Of a stretch of 64,000 bases of DNA, positions 8,269 to 20,223 are shown piece after piece. Made by a program: the position numbers and the translations under genes. The first letter of the stretch is position 1; the number at the start of each line of letters is the position of its first letter. Source of the stretch: Actinomycetota bacterium (GTDB lineage: Bacteria; Actinomycetota; Acidimicrobiia; Acidimicrobiales; Iamiaceae); assembly GCA_019639075.1 (NCBI GenBank), contig JAHBSO010000002.1, positions 62,001 through 126,000 of the forward strand, read 5' to 3'. The notes below the pieces were generated by a model that ran no database searches, was not told the origin of the DNA, and saw nothing but the letters and a program-made list of their open reading frames with translations.

Positions 8269-9446
8269 CCGCCGCCCTCGGCTACCGCCCGTTCGACGCC
8301 GACAACCACTACTACGAGGCGCTCGACTGCGTCACCCGACACCTCGACCCCCGCCACGCCCAGCGGGTGTTCCAGTGGTCCACCATCGAGGGCCGCCAGT
8401 ACCCGGTGCTCGGCGGCAAGGTGTTCCGGGGCGTCAAGAACGCCACGTTCGACCCGGTGGCGCCGCCCGGGGTGCTGGCCGACTACTTCCGGGGCAACCC
8501 GAAGAACGACGACCCGCTCGAGCTCCTCCGCCGCCACGAGCCGATCCGCCCCGAGTACCGCGACCGCGACGCCCGCCTGGCCACGATGGACGAGCACGGG
8601 CTCGACAAGGTCTGGCTCTTCCCCACCATGGGGATGATCTACGAGGACCCGCTCAAGGACGACCCCGAGGCCGTCGCGCTGCTGTTCACCGCCTTCAACC
8701 GCTGGCTCGACGAGGACTGGGGCTTCGCCTACCAGGACCGCATCTTCAGCGCGCCGTACATCTCCCTCGTCGACGTCGACTGGGCCTGCGCCGAGCTGGA
8801 GTGGGCGCTCGACCGCGGCGCCCGCACGATCGTCACCCGCCCGGCCGCGCCGACCACCCGCGACGGCGCCCGCTCCCCCGGCAACCCCGAGTTCGACCCG
8901 TTCTGGGCCCGCATGAACGAGGCCGGCGTCACCCTCGTCGTGCACGCCGGCGACAGCGGCTACACCGCCCACGGCTACGCGCGGGACGGCTTCACCACCG
9001 ACTTCGGCGGCGTGCCCCAACCGATCCGCATGCTCCAGCTCGAACGGCCGATCGAGGACTTCCTCTCGTCGCTCGTCTGCGACAACCTCTTCCACCGCTT
9101 CCCGAACCTGCGGGTGGCCTCGGTGGAGAACGGCTCCAAGTTCCTCGCCGGGCTCTTCGAGCGCCTCCAGGTCACGGCCCGCAAGATGAACGGCTGGTTC
9201 CCCGAGGACCCGGTCGAGACCTTTCGGCGCCACATCTGGGTGAACCCGTTCTGGGAGGACCACGTCGACGACGTGATCGCGGCCGTCGGCGAGCAGCGGG
9301 TGATCTTCGGCAGCGACTGGCCCCACATCGAGGCCCTGCCCGAACCGCTCCAGTACGTCGACGACGTCGCCCACCTCGACGCGGCCACCCAGAAGCTGAT
9401 CCTGCTCGACAACGTCACCGAGCTGAACGAGCTCCAGCCGGCCTGA
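8265..9446 (+). CDS. amidohydrolase-2 family metal-dependent hydrolase
   Basis: The 393-residue protein belongs to the decarboxylase-like amidohydrolases (TIM barrel). FDADNHYYE near the N-terminus replaces the usual DxHxH metal site with DADNH. VHAGDSG mid-protein supplies a barrel His, and IFGSDWPHIE near residue 345 supplies the conserved catalytic Asp. Close actinobacterial relatives are often linked to aromatic or steroid breakdown, but no pathway partner lies here except the co-translated alpha/beta hydrolase. The ATG overlaps the upstream stop, and TACGCT 7 nt before it could also give an internal promoter. Its stop abuts the convergent lipoprotein gene. Confidence 0.88.
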   Translation: MTAALGYRPFDADNHYYEALDCVTRHLDPRHAQRVFQWSTIEGRQYPVLGGKVFRGVKNATFDPVAPPGVLADYFRGNPKNDDPLELLRRHEPIRPEYRDRDARLATMDEHGLDKVWLFPTMGMIYEDPLKDDPEAVALLFTAFNRWLDEDWGFAYQDRIFSAPYISLVDVDWACAELEWALDRGARTIVTRPAAPTTRDGARSPGNPEFDPFWARMNEAGVTLVVHAGDSGYTAHGYARDGFTTDFGGVPQPIRMLQLERPIEDFLSSLVCDNLFHRFPNLRVASVENGSKFLAGLFERLQVTARKMNGWFPEDPVETFRRHIWVNPFWEDHVDDVIAAVGEQRVIFGSDWPHIEALPEPLQYVDDVAHLDAATQKLILLDNVTELNELQPA

Positions 9447-10442
9447 TCAGGGGTTGGGTTGCCACTCCTTTGCGCCGATGTCACACGCCGAGATGCCGTC
9501 GCCATCACCGTCTGCGGGTCGGGGCTGCCCGTTCAGGTCGCGCACGACGAAGTCCCCGCATCCGAGCGTTCCCGGGGGGATCTGATCGACCCAGGTCGAC
9601 GAAGCGCTCTGGAGGTCGGTCGGTTCGGCGAGCGCGCACGAATCGTTCGGCACGCGGTTGTAGCCGTCCGACTCGAGAAACTGACCGCTGCAGGCCGGCA
9701 CCGCGGGAACCTCGAAGTCGTGCACGAGATAGACGTCGCGAGAGGACACCCGACTTGCGCCGACCAGGGTTCGTCCGGTTGTCGCGGTATGCACCGCCGG
9801 CGCATAGAACCCGATCAGCTCGGAGTACCGGGCCACGAGCACGCCTTCGTTCACGATCGCGGCCGGCGTCGCGCTACCCGCCACCACCGAGTTGAGGAGA
9901 ACGACCGTCCCGGTCGGCAGGACGTGGAGCACCGGGTTCGGTCCTGCGCCCAGCAGCAGCACAGAGATCAGAGAATCGTCCAGCAGCAGAGTCCCCGCCA
10001 CCCGCAGGAGCGTGTCAGCGTCGGTCGAGGGCAAGGCGAGCTTGGCGAGCAGCCAGCCGTCCTCGGCCACGTCGACCAGCGCCCCGCCCGGCGTGGCCCG
10101 CCGCAAATGGATCGAACCCGAAGCCGGCGAAAGGTCGATGTGACCCACGACATCGAGATCGACGTCGCCGTCGGTGGGATCGCTGACGGTCAGGTCGAAC
10201 GTCTTGCCCGGGGCCACGATGACCCCACGAGGCACCGCGTTGGCCTCGGCGAACGCCGCTCGGAGGCTGCAGTCGCCGGCGCCCGGGGTCACCTCGCAGA
10301 TGCCGTCGCCGGGGTTCGCGTCGAGTCCATCGACGGTCGTGGTGACGGTGAACGTCGCCGGCGGCGGCAGCGGCTCGCACGCGACGAGTACCGCCACCGC
10401 CATCGCCCCCGCCAGCAGCACGATCGGCGTTCTCTTCACCAT
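9447..10442 (-). CDS. CSLREA-domain lipoprotein, copy 1
   Basis: The 331-residue product has a lipobox (Cys22, VLVAC) followed by a CSLREA-type segment (TTVDGLDANPGDGICE and GDCSLRAAFAEAN at residues 57-69), which usually caps a right-handed beta-helix. The middle is rich in short Val/Leu/Gly strands as expected for a beta-helix. The C-terminal part has paired Cys residues and DGDGDGISACDIGAKEW. It is a clear paralogue of the next gene; both share CEPLPPP after the lipobox, GYNRVPNDSC and STWVDQ. A Shine-Dalgarno AAGGAG lies 8 nt before the ATG. The surface role is unknown. Confidence 0.82.
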   Translation of the reverse strand: MVKRTPIVLLAGAMAVAVLVACEPLPPPATFTVTTTVDGLDANPGDGICEVTPGAGDCSLRAAFAEANAVPRGVIVAPGKTFDLTVSDPTDGDVDLDVVGHIDLSPASGSIHLRRATPGGALVDVAEDGWLLAKLALPSTDADTLLRVAGTLLLDDSLISVLLLGAGPNPVLHVLPTGTVVLLNSVVAGSATPAAIVNEGVLVARYSELIGFYAPAVHTATTGRTLVGASRVSSRDVYLVHDFEVPAVPACSGQFLESDGYNRVPNDSCALAEPTDLQSASSTWVDQIPPGTLGCGDFVVRDLNGQPRPADGDGDGISACDIGAKEWQPNP

Positions 10443-10453
10443 CGGACGCTCCT

Positions 10454-11734
10454 TCAGGGACAGCTCGTGGCCGGCGGGTCCTCGCTCGGCAGGACCTCGA
10501 GCTGGTAGTTGCCGACGCTGCGCCCGGGCGCGGCCTGCGCGGTAAGGGTGACCGGGTAGGTGCCGGCGACCGTCGGGATCCCGTGCACGACGTTGCCATC
10601 GAGCACCAGGCCCGGCGGAAGTCCCGTCGCCGCCCACGCGTACGGCGTGTAGCTCCGGGAATCGGAGAAGCCCCCGCCGGTGATCGTCCTGCTGTAGCAC
10701 TGGCCGACGGTGGCGGGCACCAGGATCCCGGACGAGAGGGTCCCCACCGTCGCCGTCTCGTCGTCGCCGATGTCGCAGGCGGCCACGCCGTCGCCGTCGC
10801 CGTCGCTCGGCCTCGGCCAGTACGCGAGGTACAACGTTCCTCGGTCGGTCGTGATCGGATCGCCGCAGCCGAGCACGCCGACCGGCACCTGATCGACCCA
10901 CGTCGACTGGGGGATCTGGATGTCGGTCGGATCCGTGAGACCGCACGAGTCGTTGGGCACCCGGTTGTAGCCCTGCGACTCCGGCGTGGCGCCGGAACAT
11001 GCCGGGTTCGCGTCGAGCAGCTCCCCGTCGAACCACACGCCCCGGAAGAGATACGCGTTCCCCAAGCGACTGGCGCCGACGACCGACCGCGCCCCGTCGG
11101 TGGTGTGCAGCGCCGGGTGGCCGGAACCGAACAGGCTCGAGAAGGCCGAGACGAAGGTGCCCTCGTTCACGATCGCCGCCGGCGCCGACGAGGTGACCAC
11201 CTTGGAGTTGGTCAGGACCAGGCTGCCGGCCGGACCGACCGCCAAGGCCGGTTCCGTGGCGGATCCTCCCCAGATCGACGACCGGCCGAGGACCGCACTG
11301 CCATCGACCCGCAACCCGGCGAACTCGACGCGATCGACGACGATCGTCCCGGTCTCGGCGACCTCCACGCTCGCCGAGCCCGACCCTCCGTAGATCTGCA
11401 CGTACGGGAACGCGGCGGCCGCGAGGTCGATCGAACCCGTCACGTCGAGGTCGGGGTCGCCGTCGGTGGGATCGGCGATCGTCAGGTTGTAGCCGCCGCC
11501 GGGGGCCGTCACCTTCGCCCGACCGGCGGAGGCGTTGGCCTCGGCGAACGCAGCTCGCATGCTGCAATCGCCGGCGCCGGGCGTCACCTCGCAGATGCCG
11601 TCGCCGGGGTCGTGATCGAGTCCGTCGACGGTGGTGTTGACGGTGAAGCTGACGGGCGGCGGCAGCGGCTCGCACGCCGAGAGGGCGAAGGCCACTGCGG
11701 CGACAGCGGTCACGATCGAGAGCTTCCGCGCCAT
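10454..11734 (-). CDS. CSLREA-domain lipoprotein with C-terminal Ig-like domain, copy 2
   Basis: This 426-residue paralogue of the downstream gene has a lipobox (Cys21, LSAC), a CSLREA segment (TTVDGLDHDPGDGICE, GDCSMRAAFAEAN) and a probable beta-helix to about residue 240. Unlike copy 1 it adds a C-terminal putative Ig domain (GLPPGLVLDGNVVHGIPTVAG, He_PIG type). The gap to copy 1 is only 11 nt, so the two are one operon born by tandem duplication. A TAGTGT hexamer lies 6 nt before the ATG. It probably acts at the cell surface in adhesion or as a structural protein; this is inference. Confidence 0.82.
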   Translation of the reverse strand: MARKLSIVTAVAAVAFALSACEPLPPPVSFTVNTTVDGLDHDPGDGICEVTPGAGDCSMRAAFAEANASAGRAKVTAPGGGYNLTIADPTDGDPDLDVTGSIDLAAAAFPYVQIYGGSGSASVEVAETGTIVVDRVEFAGLRVDGSAVLGRSSIWGGSATEPALAVGPAGSLVLTNSKVVTSSAPAAIVNEGTFVSAFSSLFGSGHPALHTTDGARSVVGASRLGNAYLFRGVWFDGELLDANPACSGATPESQGYNRVPNDSCGLTDPTDIQIPQSTWVDQVPVGVLGCGDPITTDRGTLYLAYWPRPSDGDGDGVAACDIGDDETATVGTLSSGILVPATVGQCYSRTITGGGFSDSRSYTPYAWAATGLPPGLVLDGNVVHGIPTVAGTYPVTLTAQAAPGRSVGNYQLEVLPSEDPPATSCP

Positions 11735-11740
11735 GCGCGG

Positions 11741-11746
11741 ACACTA
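11741..11746 (-). promoter_or_regulatory. -10 element TAGTGT for CSLREA operon
   Basis: TAGTGT is 6 nt before the ATG at 11734 on the minus strand. It sits back-to-back with the leu leader promoter. Confidence 0.5.
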
Positions 11747-11754
11747 CCCCGGGG

Positions 11755-11784
11755 TTGACAACGGTGCCGGGACCACGGCACCAT
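11755..11784 (+). promoter_or_regulatory. probable leuL/leuA promoter
   Basis: A perfect -35 TTGACA at 11755-11760 is followed after 18 nt by the weak -10-like CACCAT (11779-11784). Transcription would begin next to the ATG at 11792, making the leader peptide leaderless. Confidence 0.5.
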
Positions 11785-11791
11785 TCCCGGG

Positions 11792-11827
11792 ATGCGCGCC
11801 GCGACCCACCTCCTCCTCCTTACGTAG
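11792..11827 (+). CDS. leuL: leucine leader peptide (attenuator sensor)
   Basis: A short frame encodes MRAATHLLLLT followed by TAG. Four Leu codons in a row (11810-11821: CTC, CTC, CTC, CTT) come just before the stop, as in classical amino-acid attenuators. It sits between a TTGACA promoter and two hairpins upstream of leuA. Ribosome stalling at the Leu codons when Leu-tRNA is scarce would change which downstream hairpin forms. It is too short for gene finders. Confidence 0.82.
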   Translation: MRAATHLLLLT

Positions 11828-14418
<2,591 letters not shown>

Positions 14419-14442
14419 GGCTGCCGAGCCTAAAGCCCTCGG

Positions 14443-14448
14443 TAGCCT
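14443..14448 (+). promoter_or_regulatory. -10 element TAGCCT for leaderless TetR gene
   Basis: TAGCCT ends 8 nt before the GTG at 14457, inside the 38-nt divergent gap. Confidence 0.45.
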
Positions 14449-14456
14449 CGGACGTC

Positions 14457-15044
14457 GTGACCGAGACGAAGCGTGGACCCGGCCGTCCCCCGGACCTGGC
14501 CAAGCGGCGCGCCGTCGTCGACGCCACCCTCGCCGTGCTGGCCGAGGTGGGCTACGCGTCGCTCACGATCGACGAGGTCGCCCGCCGATCGGGGTCGACC
14601 CGGGTGTTCGTGTACCGGGTGTGGGAGTCGAAGGCCGGGCTGGTGGCCGACGCCCTGTTCGGGTCGGCCGCCGACCTCACCGTGGCCGACACCGGGTCGA
14701 CGCGTGAGGACCTGCGCGACCACATCGCCCAACTGGTGGTGACCATGTCGCGGCCGGCCTACCTGAACGGCGTGCCCGGGCTCACCGTCGACATGCTGCG
14801 CAACCCCGGGGGTTGGCGCGAGATCCGCTCCCGCTACATCATCCCGGCCGAGGCGGCGCTCACGACGATCCTGGACCGGGGGCGGGCCCGCGGCGACGTC
14901 GTGGCCGCGGCCGACGTGCGGGTCATCACCTACGTCGTCTCCGGCACCATCACCAGCCTCGCCCAGGGCATGCGCCTCGGGGGCGAGGAGCTGGTCGACG
15001 CGGTCCTCGCCGCCGTCGCCGGCGGCATCGTCGAACTCAGCTGA
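14457..15044 (+). CDS. TetR/AcrR family transcriptional regulator
   Basis: The 195-residue protein has a TetR N-terminal DNA-binding domain (residues 15-62; TLAVLAEVGYASLTIDEVAR then RSGSTRVFVYRVWESKAGL). The C-terminal part fits the TetR_C_11-like ligand domain that follows this type of HTH. It is divergent from the PAP2 gene, the usual position for a local repressor, so that gene is the first target to consider. The GTG start is supported by the hexamer upstream. The 3' end overlaps pyrE by 8 nt in convergent orientation. Confidence 0.9.
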   Translation: MTETKRGPGRPPDLAKRRAVVDATLAVLAEVGYASLTIDEVARRSGSTRVFVYRVWESKAGLVADALFGSAADLTVADTGSTREDLRDHIAQLVVTMSRPAYLNGVPGLTVDMLRNPGGWREIRSRYIIPAEAALTTILDRGRARGDVVAAADVRVITYVVSGTITSLAQGMRLGGEELVDAVLAAVAGGIVELS

Positions 15045-15579
15045 CGGCGTCGAGGTCGACCCGTTCGACCACCGATGCCAGCGTGAGGCCCTCGGCGGCC
15101 AGGGCCTCGGCGCCGCCCTCGCTGCGGTCGATCACGCAGACGACGTCGGTGACGACGGCCCCGATGCCCCGGAGGTCCGCGGTGGACAGCACCACCTGGC
15201 CGCCCGAGGTCACCACGTCCTCGACCACCAGCACCTTCCGACCCTCGACCGCCGCGCCCTCGGCGAAGCGCGCCGTGCCGTACTCCTTCGCCTTCTTGCG
15301 GACGAACGCCGCCGGCAGGCCGGTGACCCTGGACAGGGCCGTCACCACCGGCACCCCGCCGAGCTCCAGGCCGGCCAGCACCTCGGTCCCCTCGGGGACC
15401 AGCGGCGCCATCGCCTCGGCCAGGTCGGCCAGCAGCACCGGGTCGGACTCGAACTGGTACTTGTCGAAGTACTCGTCGCTCACCCGACCGGACCGCAACG
15501 TGAACGTGCCGGTGAGGTGGGCCTTGGCGTAGATGCGGCGGGCGAGGTCGGCGCGGAGGGAGTCGTCAGCGATCGGCAT
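15037..15579 (-). CDS. pyrE: orotate phosphoribosyltransferase
   Basis: PyrE makes orotidine 5'-phosphate from orotate and PRPP in pyrimidine synthesis. The 180-residue protein has SGRVSDEYFDKYQFE near residue 30, GLELGGVPV and FVRKKAKEYGT in the middle (catalytic Lys cluster) and the PRPP motif VLVVEDVVTSGGQ at about 115-127. The length is normal. It stands apart from other pyr genes here. A TACCAT hexamer 6 nt before the ATG suggests its own leaderless promoter even though the upstream lipase gene ends at 15566, inside this gene's 5' end. Confidence 0.95.
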   Translation of the reverse strand: MPIADDSLRADLARRIYAKAHLTGTFTLRSGRVSDEYFDKYQFESDPVLLADLAEAMAPLVPEGTEVLAGLELGGVPVVTALSRVTGLPAAFVRKKAKEYGTARFAEGAAVEGRKVLVVEDVVTSGGQVVLSTADLRGIGAVVTDVVCVIDRSEGGAEALAAEGLTLASVVERVDLDAVS

Positions 15580-16786
15580 CGTCCGATGGTAGGCACGAGT
15601 TGGGCGCCGGTCGGCCGGCGAAGCGGTCGGCCAGCCACTGCTCGACCGTCGGGGCGGCGGCCGCCGGTTCGCCGCCGTGGTCGACGCCCTCCAGCTCCCC
15701 GTACTCGAGCACCTGTCCGATCGAGCAGAGGCGGTCGCGCAGCGACCGGACCCGGTCGGGCACGACGATGATGTCGGCCGTGCCGGTCATGAGGAGCAAC
15801 GGCGACGGCGACGCCTCCGGCGTGGGGTCGTTGGCCACCATGAACTCGCGGGCCGGGCCGTCGTCCGGTTCGTGCACGTAGAAGTCGTCGCCCGCGGCGA
15901 GGGGCAACATCGTCGAGATGATGGTGTCGAGGCACGCGTCCCGCGTCACCTCCTCGCCGGCAGCGAGCGCTTCGGGGCTCAGGTAGTCGGCCGGGTCGCT
16001 GTCGGGCCACTCGTCCCGACCCCCGATGAGGACCATGGTCGTGATGATGCGGAGCTGCACCTCGTCGCCGAAGGTCTTCGTGAACTCGGCACCCGGCGCC
16101 AGCGCGACCGTGCCCAGCAGCTCCATGTCGGGGAGCTCGCCGGCGCGGTCCATGGTGACCAGCGCGCCGTGCCCGCCCTGGGAGTGACCGACGACGACCC
16201 ACCGCGTCCCGGCGTGCGCGTCGGCGATGGAACGGGCGGCGCGCACGGCGTCGATCATCGCGTTGCCCTCGGCGGTGGCCGACAGGTACGAGTGCACCTC
16301 CCCGACCGGACCCAGCCCGATGTAGTCGGTGGCGACCCGCACGCCCTCGACGCCGTAGGACGGTGGTTCGAGCGGGAGCCGGCTCGGCGCGCACTTCGAC
16401 GCGATCCCGGTCGTGCCGTGGGCGTAGGCGACGACCGGCCAACCGTCGTCGGGCGCGGTGCCCGTCGGGTAGAGGACGACACCGGTGACGGCGCGGTCGC
16501 GGCCCTGCACGTCCTCGGAGTGGTACATGATCCGCAACCCGACCTGGCCGTCACCGGCATCGTCGAGCGGCTGCACCCGGATCAGGGCACCGCGTTCGCC
16601 GGGCGGCAGCGGGTCGGGCACGACGTAGAAGTCGTCCACCGTGCCGTCGAACTCCTCGGGCTCGACGGTCGAGGTCGTGGTCGATGCGGCGGTGGTGTCC
16701 GGAGCGGAGGCGGCGTCGGACGAGCAGCCGACGAGACCGGCCATCAGCAGCAGGACGGTCAGGACGACGAGCGACCGGCGGGGCAC
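15566..16786 (-). CDS. secreted alpha/beta hydrolase lipoprotein (lipase-like)
   Basis: The 406-residue product starts with a signal peptide and lipobox (Cys21, AGLVGC). A Thr/Ser linker follows, then a secretory-lipase-like alpha/beta hydrolase with VVVGHSQGGHGA as nucleophile elbow, VAYAHGTTG as oxyanion-side loop and GVDHGGEPA near the C-terminus for the His. The GTG at 16786 is preferred over the ATG at 16822: TAGGGT sits 7 nt upstream and the ATG would overlap the start of the divergent gene. It overlaps pyrE by 14 nt. An extracellular esterase is likely; the substrate is unknown. Confidence 0.85.
   Translation of the reverse strand: MPRRSLVVLTVLLLMAGLVGCSSDAASAPDTTAASTTTSTVEPEEFDGTVDDFYVVPDPLPPGERGALIRVQPLDDAGDGQVGLRIMYHSEDVQGRDRAVTGVVLYPTGTAPDDGWPVVAYAHGTTGIASKCAPSRLPLEPPSYGVEGVRVATDYIGLGPVGEVHSYLSATAEGNAMIDAVRAARSIADAHAGTRWVVVGHSQGGHGALVTMDRAGELPDMELLGTVALAPGAEFTKTFGDEVQLRIITTMVLIGGRDEWPDSDPADYLSPEALAAGEEVTRDACLDTIISTMLPLAAGDDFYVHEPDDGPAREFMVANDPTPEASPSPLLLMTGTADIIVVPDRVRSLRDRLCSIGQVLEYGELEGVDHGGEPAAAAPTVEQWLADRFAGRPAPNSCLPSDDADR
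15586..15591 (-). promoter_or_regulatory. -10 element TACCAT for leaderless pyrE
   Basis: TACCAT lies 6 nt before the pyrE ATG at 15579, within the end of the upstream lipase-like gene. Confidence 0.45.
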
Positions 16787-16793
16787 GGCGGCG

Positions 16794-16799
16794 ACCCTA
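16794..16799 (-). promoter_or_regulatory. -10 element TAGGGT for leaderless lipase gene
   Basis: TAGGGT lies 7 nt before the GTG at 16786; it decides the start choice for this gene. Confidence 0.45.
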
Positions 16800-16808
16800 G
16801 ACCGGCGG

Positions 16809-16814
16809 TAGGTT
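16809..16814 (+). promoter_or_regulatory. -10 element TAGGTT for leaderless hydroxyacid oxidase gene
   Basis: TAGGTT lies 6 nt before the ATG at 16821, in the same short divergent gap as the lipase promoter. Confidence 0.5.
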
Positions 16815-16820
16815 CGCCCC

Positions 16821-17985
<1,165 letters not shown>

Positions 17986-18002
<17 letters not shown>

Positions 18003-18438
18003 GGATCTCCAGGGCCTCGTCGGCGTGGCGATCCATGTCGAGCTCGCTGCCCACCTGACCCGTGAGCCGACCGTCGGCGCCGATCACGAACGTCTGGCGC
18101 TTGACCTTCAACAACCCGATCGGACGCTTCACCCCGAAGATCTTCGCCACGTCGCCGGCCGTGTCGGCGAGCAGCGGGTAGTCGAACCCGTGCTTGTCGG
18201 AGAACTGCTTCTGCTTGGCCACCGCGTCGAGGCTGATGCCGACACGCTGCGCCCCGGCGGCACCGAACTCGGCGGCCAGGTCGCGGAAGTGGCAGGCCTC
18301 CTTCGTGCAGCCCGAGGTCATCGCCGCCGGGTAGAAGAACAGCACGACCGGTCCGTCGGCCAGGCGCTCGGACAACCGCCACCGGTTGCCGTCCTGGTCG
18401 TCGAGCTCGAAGTCGGGAACGACGTCGCCGATCTGCAT
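17986..18438 (-). CDS. bcp: BCP/PrxQ-type peroxiredoxin
   Basis: A 150-residue thioredoxin-fold peroxidase that reduces H2O2 and organic peroxides. Cys44 (peroxidatic) and Cys49 (resolving) in SGCTKEAC are spaced as in atypical two-Cys BCP enzymes, and FFYPAAMT replaces the common FYPKDFT while keeping the active-site Thr. A Shine-Dalgarno GAGGAGG sits a few bases before the ATG at 18438. It shares its upstream region with the divergent lipoprotein gene. Confidence 0.94.
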
Positions 18439-18482
18439 GGGGCCTCCTCGGGGGCGGGGACGTCCGGAGAATAGGACCCCGG

Positions 18483-18488
18483 TAGCGT
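18483..18488 (+). promoter_or_regulatory. -10 element TAGCGT before lipoprotein gene
   Basis: TAGCGT is 11 nt before the ATG at 18500, a slightly longer gap than elsewhere in the window. Confidence 0.4.
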
Positions 18489-18499
18489 CGGGTGCACCC

Positions 18500-19387
18500 A
18501 TGACCGCCTCCGTCGCTCGCCGCCCCCGCCACGCCGTCGCCCTCGTCACGGCCGTCGTCGCCCTCGCCGCGGGCCCGCTCGCCGCCTGTTCCTCCGACGG
18601 CGAACGGGCCACGGCGGTCGGTTCGGCGACGACGGCCCCGGAACCCCCCTCGGACCGGGCCCGAACCACGTGCACCGCGGTCCTCGACGATCGCAGCGCC
18701 GCCGTGACCGCCGACGCGGCCGAGGCGAGCACCACCGTGCGGCACGCCCTCGAGTCCACCGCCGCGCCCACCGACGACCAGCTGGCCACGATCCGCGACG
18801 CGCTCGGCGCCGAGCGGGGCCAGCTGGCCGACGCCCGCGACGCCCTGGCGGCCGTCGACGTGCCCGACGAGCAGGACTGGGCCACCGTCGTCGAGTCGGT
18901 CGACCCCCTGATCGCCGACCTCGACGCCCTGATCGAGTTCCTCCGCGCCCCCGACTGGGCGCGCGACCCGTCCACCGTGGGCCTGGCCACGCCGACCCCC
19001 GACCGGGTGGCCGTGGAGGAAGCGCTCGACCGCCTCGATCTGCTCGGCACCGACTGCGAGTGGGTCTACGTCTACCCGGGCGAACCGCGGGAGACGGCCC
19101 CCTTCCAGCACGATGCCGCTGCCGCGTGCGCGACCTCGGTCGAGCGCCGGCGGGCCGACGGCTACGACGACGACACCGCGACCGGGGACCGGCGCGCCGT
19201 CGAGTGGCGGGCGACGGTCACCGACCTGGACGCGGTCGACCCGTCCACCCTGGAGGACCCGACGCCGTGGAAGGCGGTCGTCGCCGCGGCGCGAGCGAAG
19301 GCCGACGGGACCGACGGCAACGACGTCAGCGACGACCTGACCACCCTCGGCCTCGACCAGCGCCCGTGCGCGGCGCTGGGCCTCTGA
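18500..19387 (+). CDS. hypothetical lipoprotein
   Basis: The 295-residue product has a signal peptide with lipobox (Cys30, GPLAAC) followed by a Ser/Thr/Ala linker. The rest is Asp/Ala-rich and mainly helical. A stretch of about residues 60-125 (ATIRDALGAERGQLADARDA) looks like a short coiled coil. Three or four Cys residues in the mature part could form disulphides (TTCTAV, GTDCEW, AACATS, RPCAAL). I recognise no family. Only the cell-envelope location can be inferred. Confidence 0.75.
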   Translation: MTASVARRPRHAVALVTAVVALAAGPLAACSSDGERATAVGSATTAPEPPSDRARTTCTAVLDDRSAAVTADAAEASTTVRHALESTAAPTDDQLATIRDALGAERGQLADARDALAAVDVPDEQDWATVVESVDPLIADLDALIEFLRAPDWARDPSTVGLATPTPDRVAVEEALDRLDLLGTDCEWVYVYPGEPRETAPFQHDAAAACATSVERRRADGYDDDTATGDRRAVEWRATVTDLDAVDPSTLEDPTPWKAVVAAARAKADGTDGNDVSDDLTTLGLDQRPCAALGL

Positions 19388-19390
19388 CGA

Positions 19391-20170
19391 TCAGACCTGC
19401 CAGCGTGGCGGGCGCTTCTCCCGGAACGACGCGATGCCCTCCTGGGCCTCCTCGGAGGCGAACAGGCGGGCCGACCGCTCGGTGAGCTCATCGGCCTGCT
19501 CGTCGAAGCGGGCCAGGAGCGGGGCGACCGTGAGCGCCTTCGTCTCGGCCAGGCCCTGCGGCGAGCAGGCCCGGAACGAGGTCAGCAGCGGTTCGAGGGC
19601 CGCCCGCGGGTCGGGGGCCGTCATGGTCACGAGCCCGATGCGCTCCGCTTCGGCCGCGTCGAACCGGTCTCCGGTGAGGTAGTACCGCGACACGTCGCGA
19701 TCCCGCAGCCGTGGGCTGACCGTGAGCGAGATGATCGCCGGCGCCAGGCCGAGACGGGACTCGGTGAACGCGAAGTCGGTGGCCGGACCGACGACCGCCA
19801 GGTCGCAGGCGCCGACCAGACCGATCCCACCGGCGCGCACGTGCCCGTCGATGAGGGCGACCACCGGCTTCGGGCAGGTGAGGATCTCGCGCAGCAGACC
19901 GACCAGCCGGCCCGTGCCCGCGGCAGGGCCGCCTTCGCGCGCCGCCTCGGCCAGGTCGGCACCGGCGCAGAAGGTCGAACCGGTGTGGGTGAGGACGACC
20001 ACGCGGACATCGGGATCGGTCGCCGCGGTGCGGAGCCGGTCGACGAGGGCGCCCACGAGCGGCGCGGAGAGCGCGTTGCGGTTCGCCGGCGAGTCGAGCG
20101 CCAGCTCGATCACTCCGTCGGCGATGTCGACGCGCACGGGTTCGGACGGGGGTTCGGGTTCGTCGGCCAC
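19391..20170 (-). CDS. enoyl-CoA hydratase/isomerase family protein
   Basis: The 259-residue crotonase-fold protein has the oxyanion-hole segments STFCAGADLAEA (about residues 64-76) and DGHVRAGGIGLVGACDLAV (about 108-126), then FTESRLGLAPAI with the catalytic-type Glu. The second Glu position of true hydratases is replaced by GHVRAGGIG, as in LiuC-like methylglutaconyl-CoA hydratases. Leucine or branched-chain acid breakdown is therefore a reasonable but unproven role. The GTG start gives a normal length. No acyl-CoA dehydrogenase or carboxylase genes are adjacent. Confidence 0.88.
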   Translation of the reverse strand: MADEPEPPSEPVRVDIADGVIELALDSPANRNALSAPLVGALVDRLRTAATDPDVRVVVLTHTGSTFCAGADLAEAAREGGPAAGTGRLVGLLREILTCPKPVVALIDGHVRAGGIGLVGACDLAVVGPATDFAFTESRLGLAPAIISLTVSPRLRDRDVSRYYLTGDRFDAAEAERIGLVTMTAPDPRAALEPLLTSFRACSPQGLAETKALTVAPLLARFDEQADELTERSARLFASEEAQEGIASFREKRPPRWQV

Positions 20171-20210
20171 CCGCCCATCCTCGCGGAGCCGGCGACGACG
20201 AGCGCACCGC

Positions 20211-20216
20211 TACGGT
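20211..20216 (+). promoter_or_regulatory. -10 element TACGGT for leaderless lipoprotein gene
   Basis: TACGGT lies 7 nt before the ATG at 20224. Confidence 0.45.
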
Positions 20217-20223
20217 TGCCGAC

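Noticed and set aside
14457..15044. This TetR as the regulator of the palindrome at 54339
   Set aside because: It is 40 kb away and its own upstream gap shows no copy of the palindrome, so there is no support for the link.
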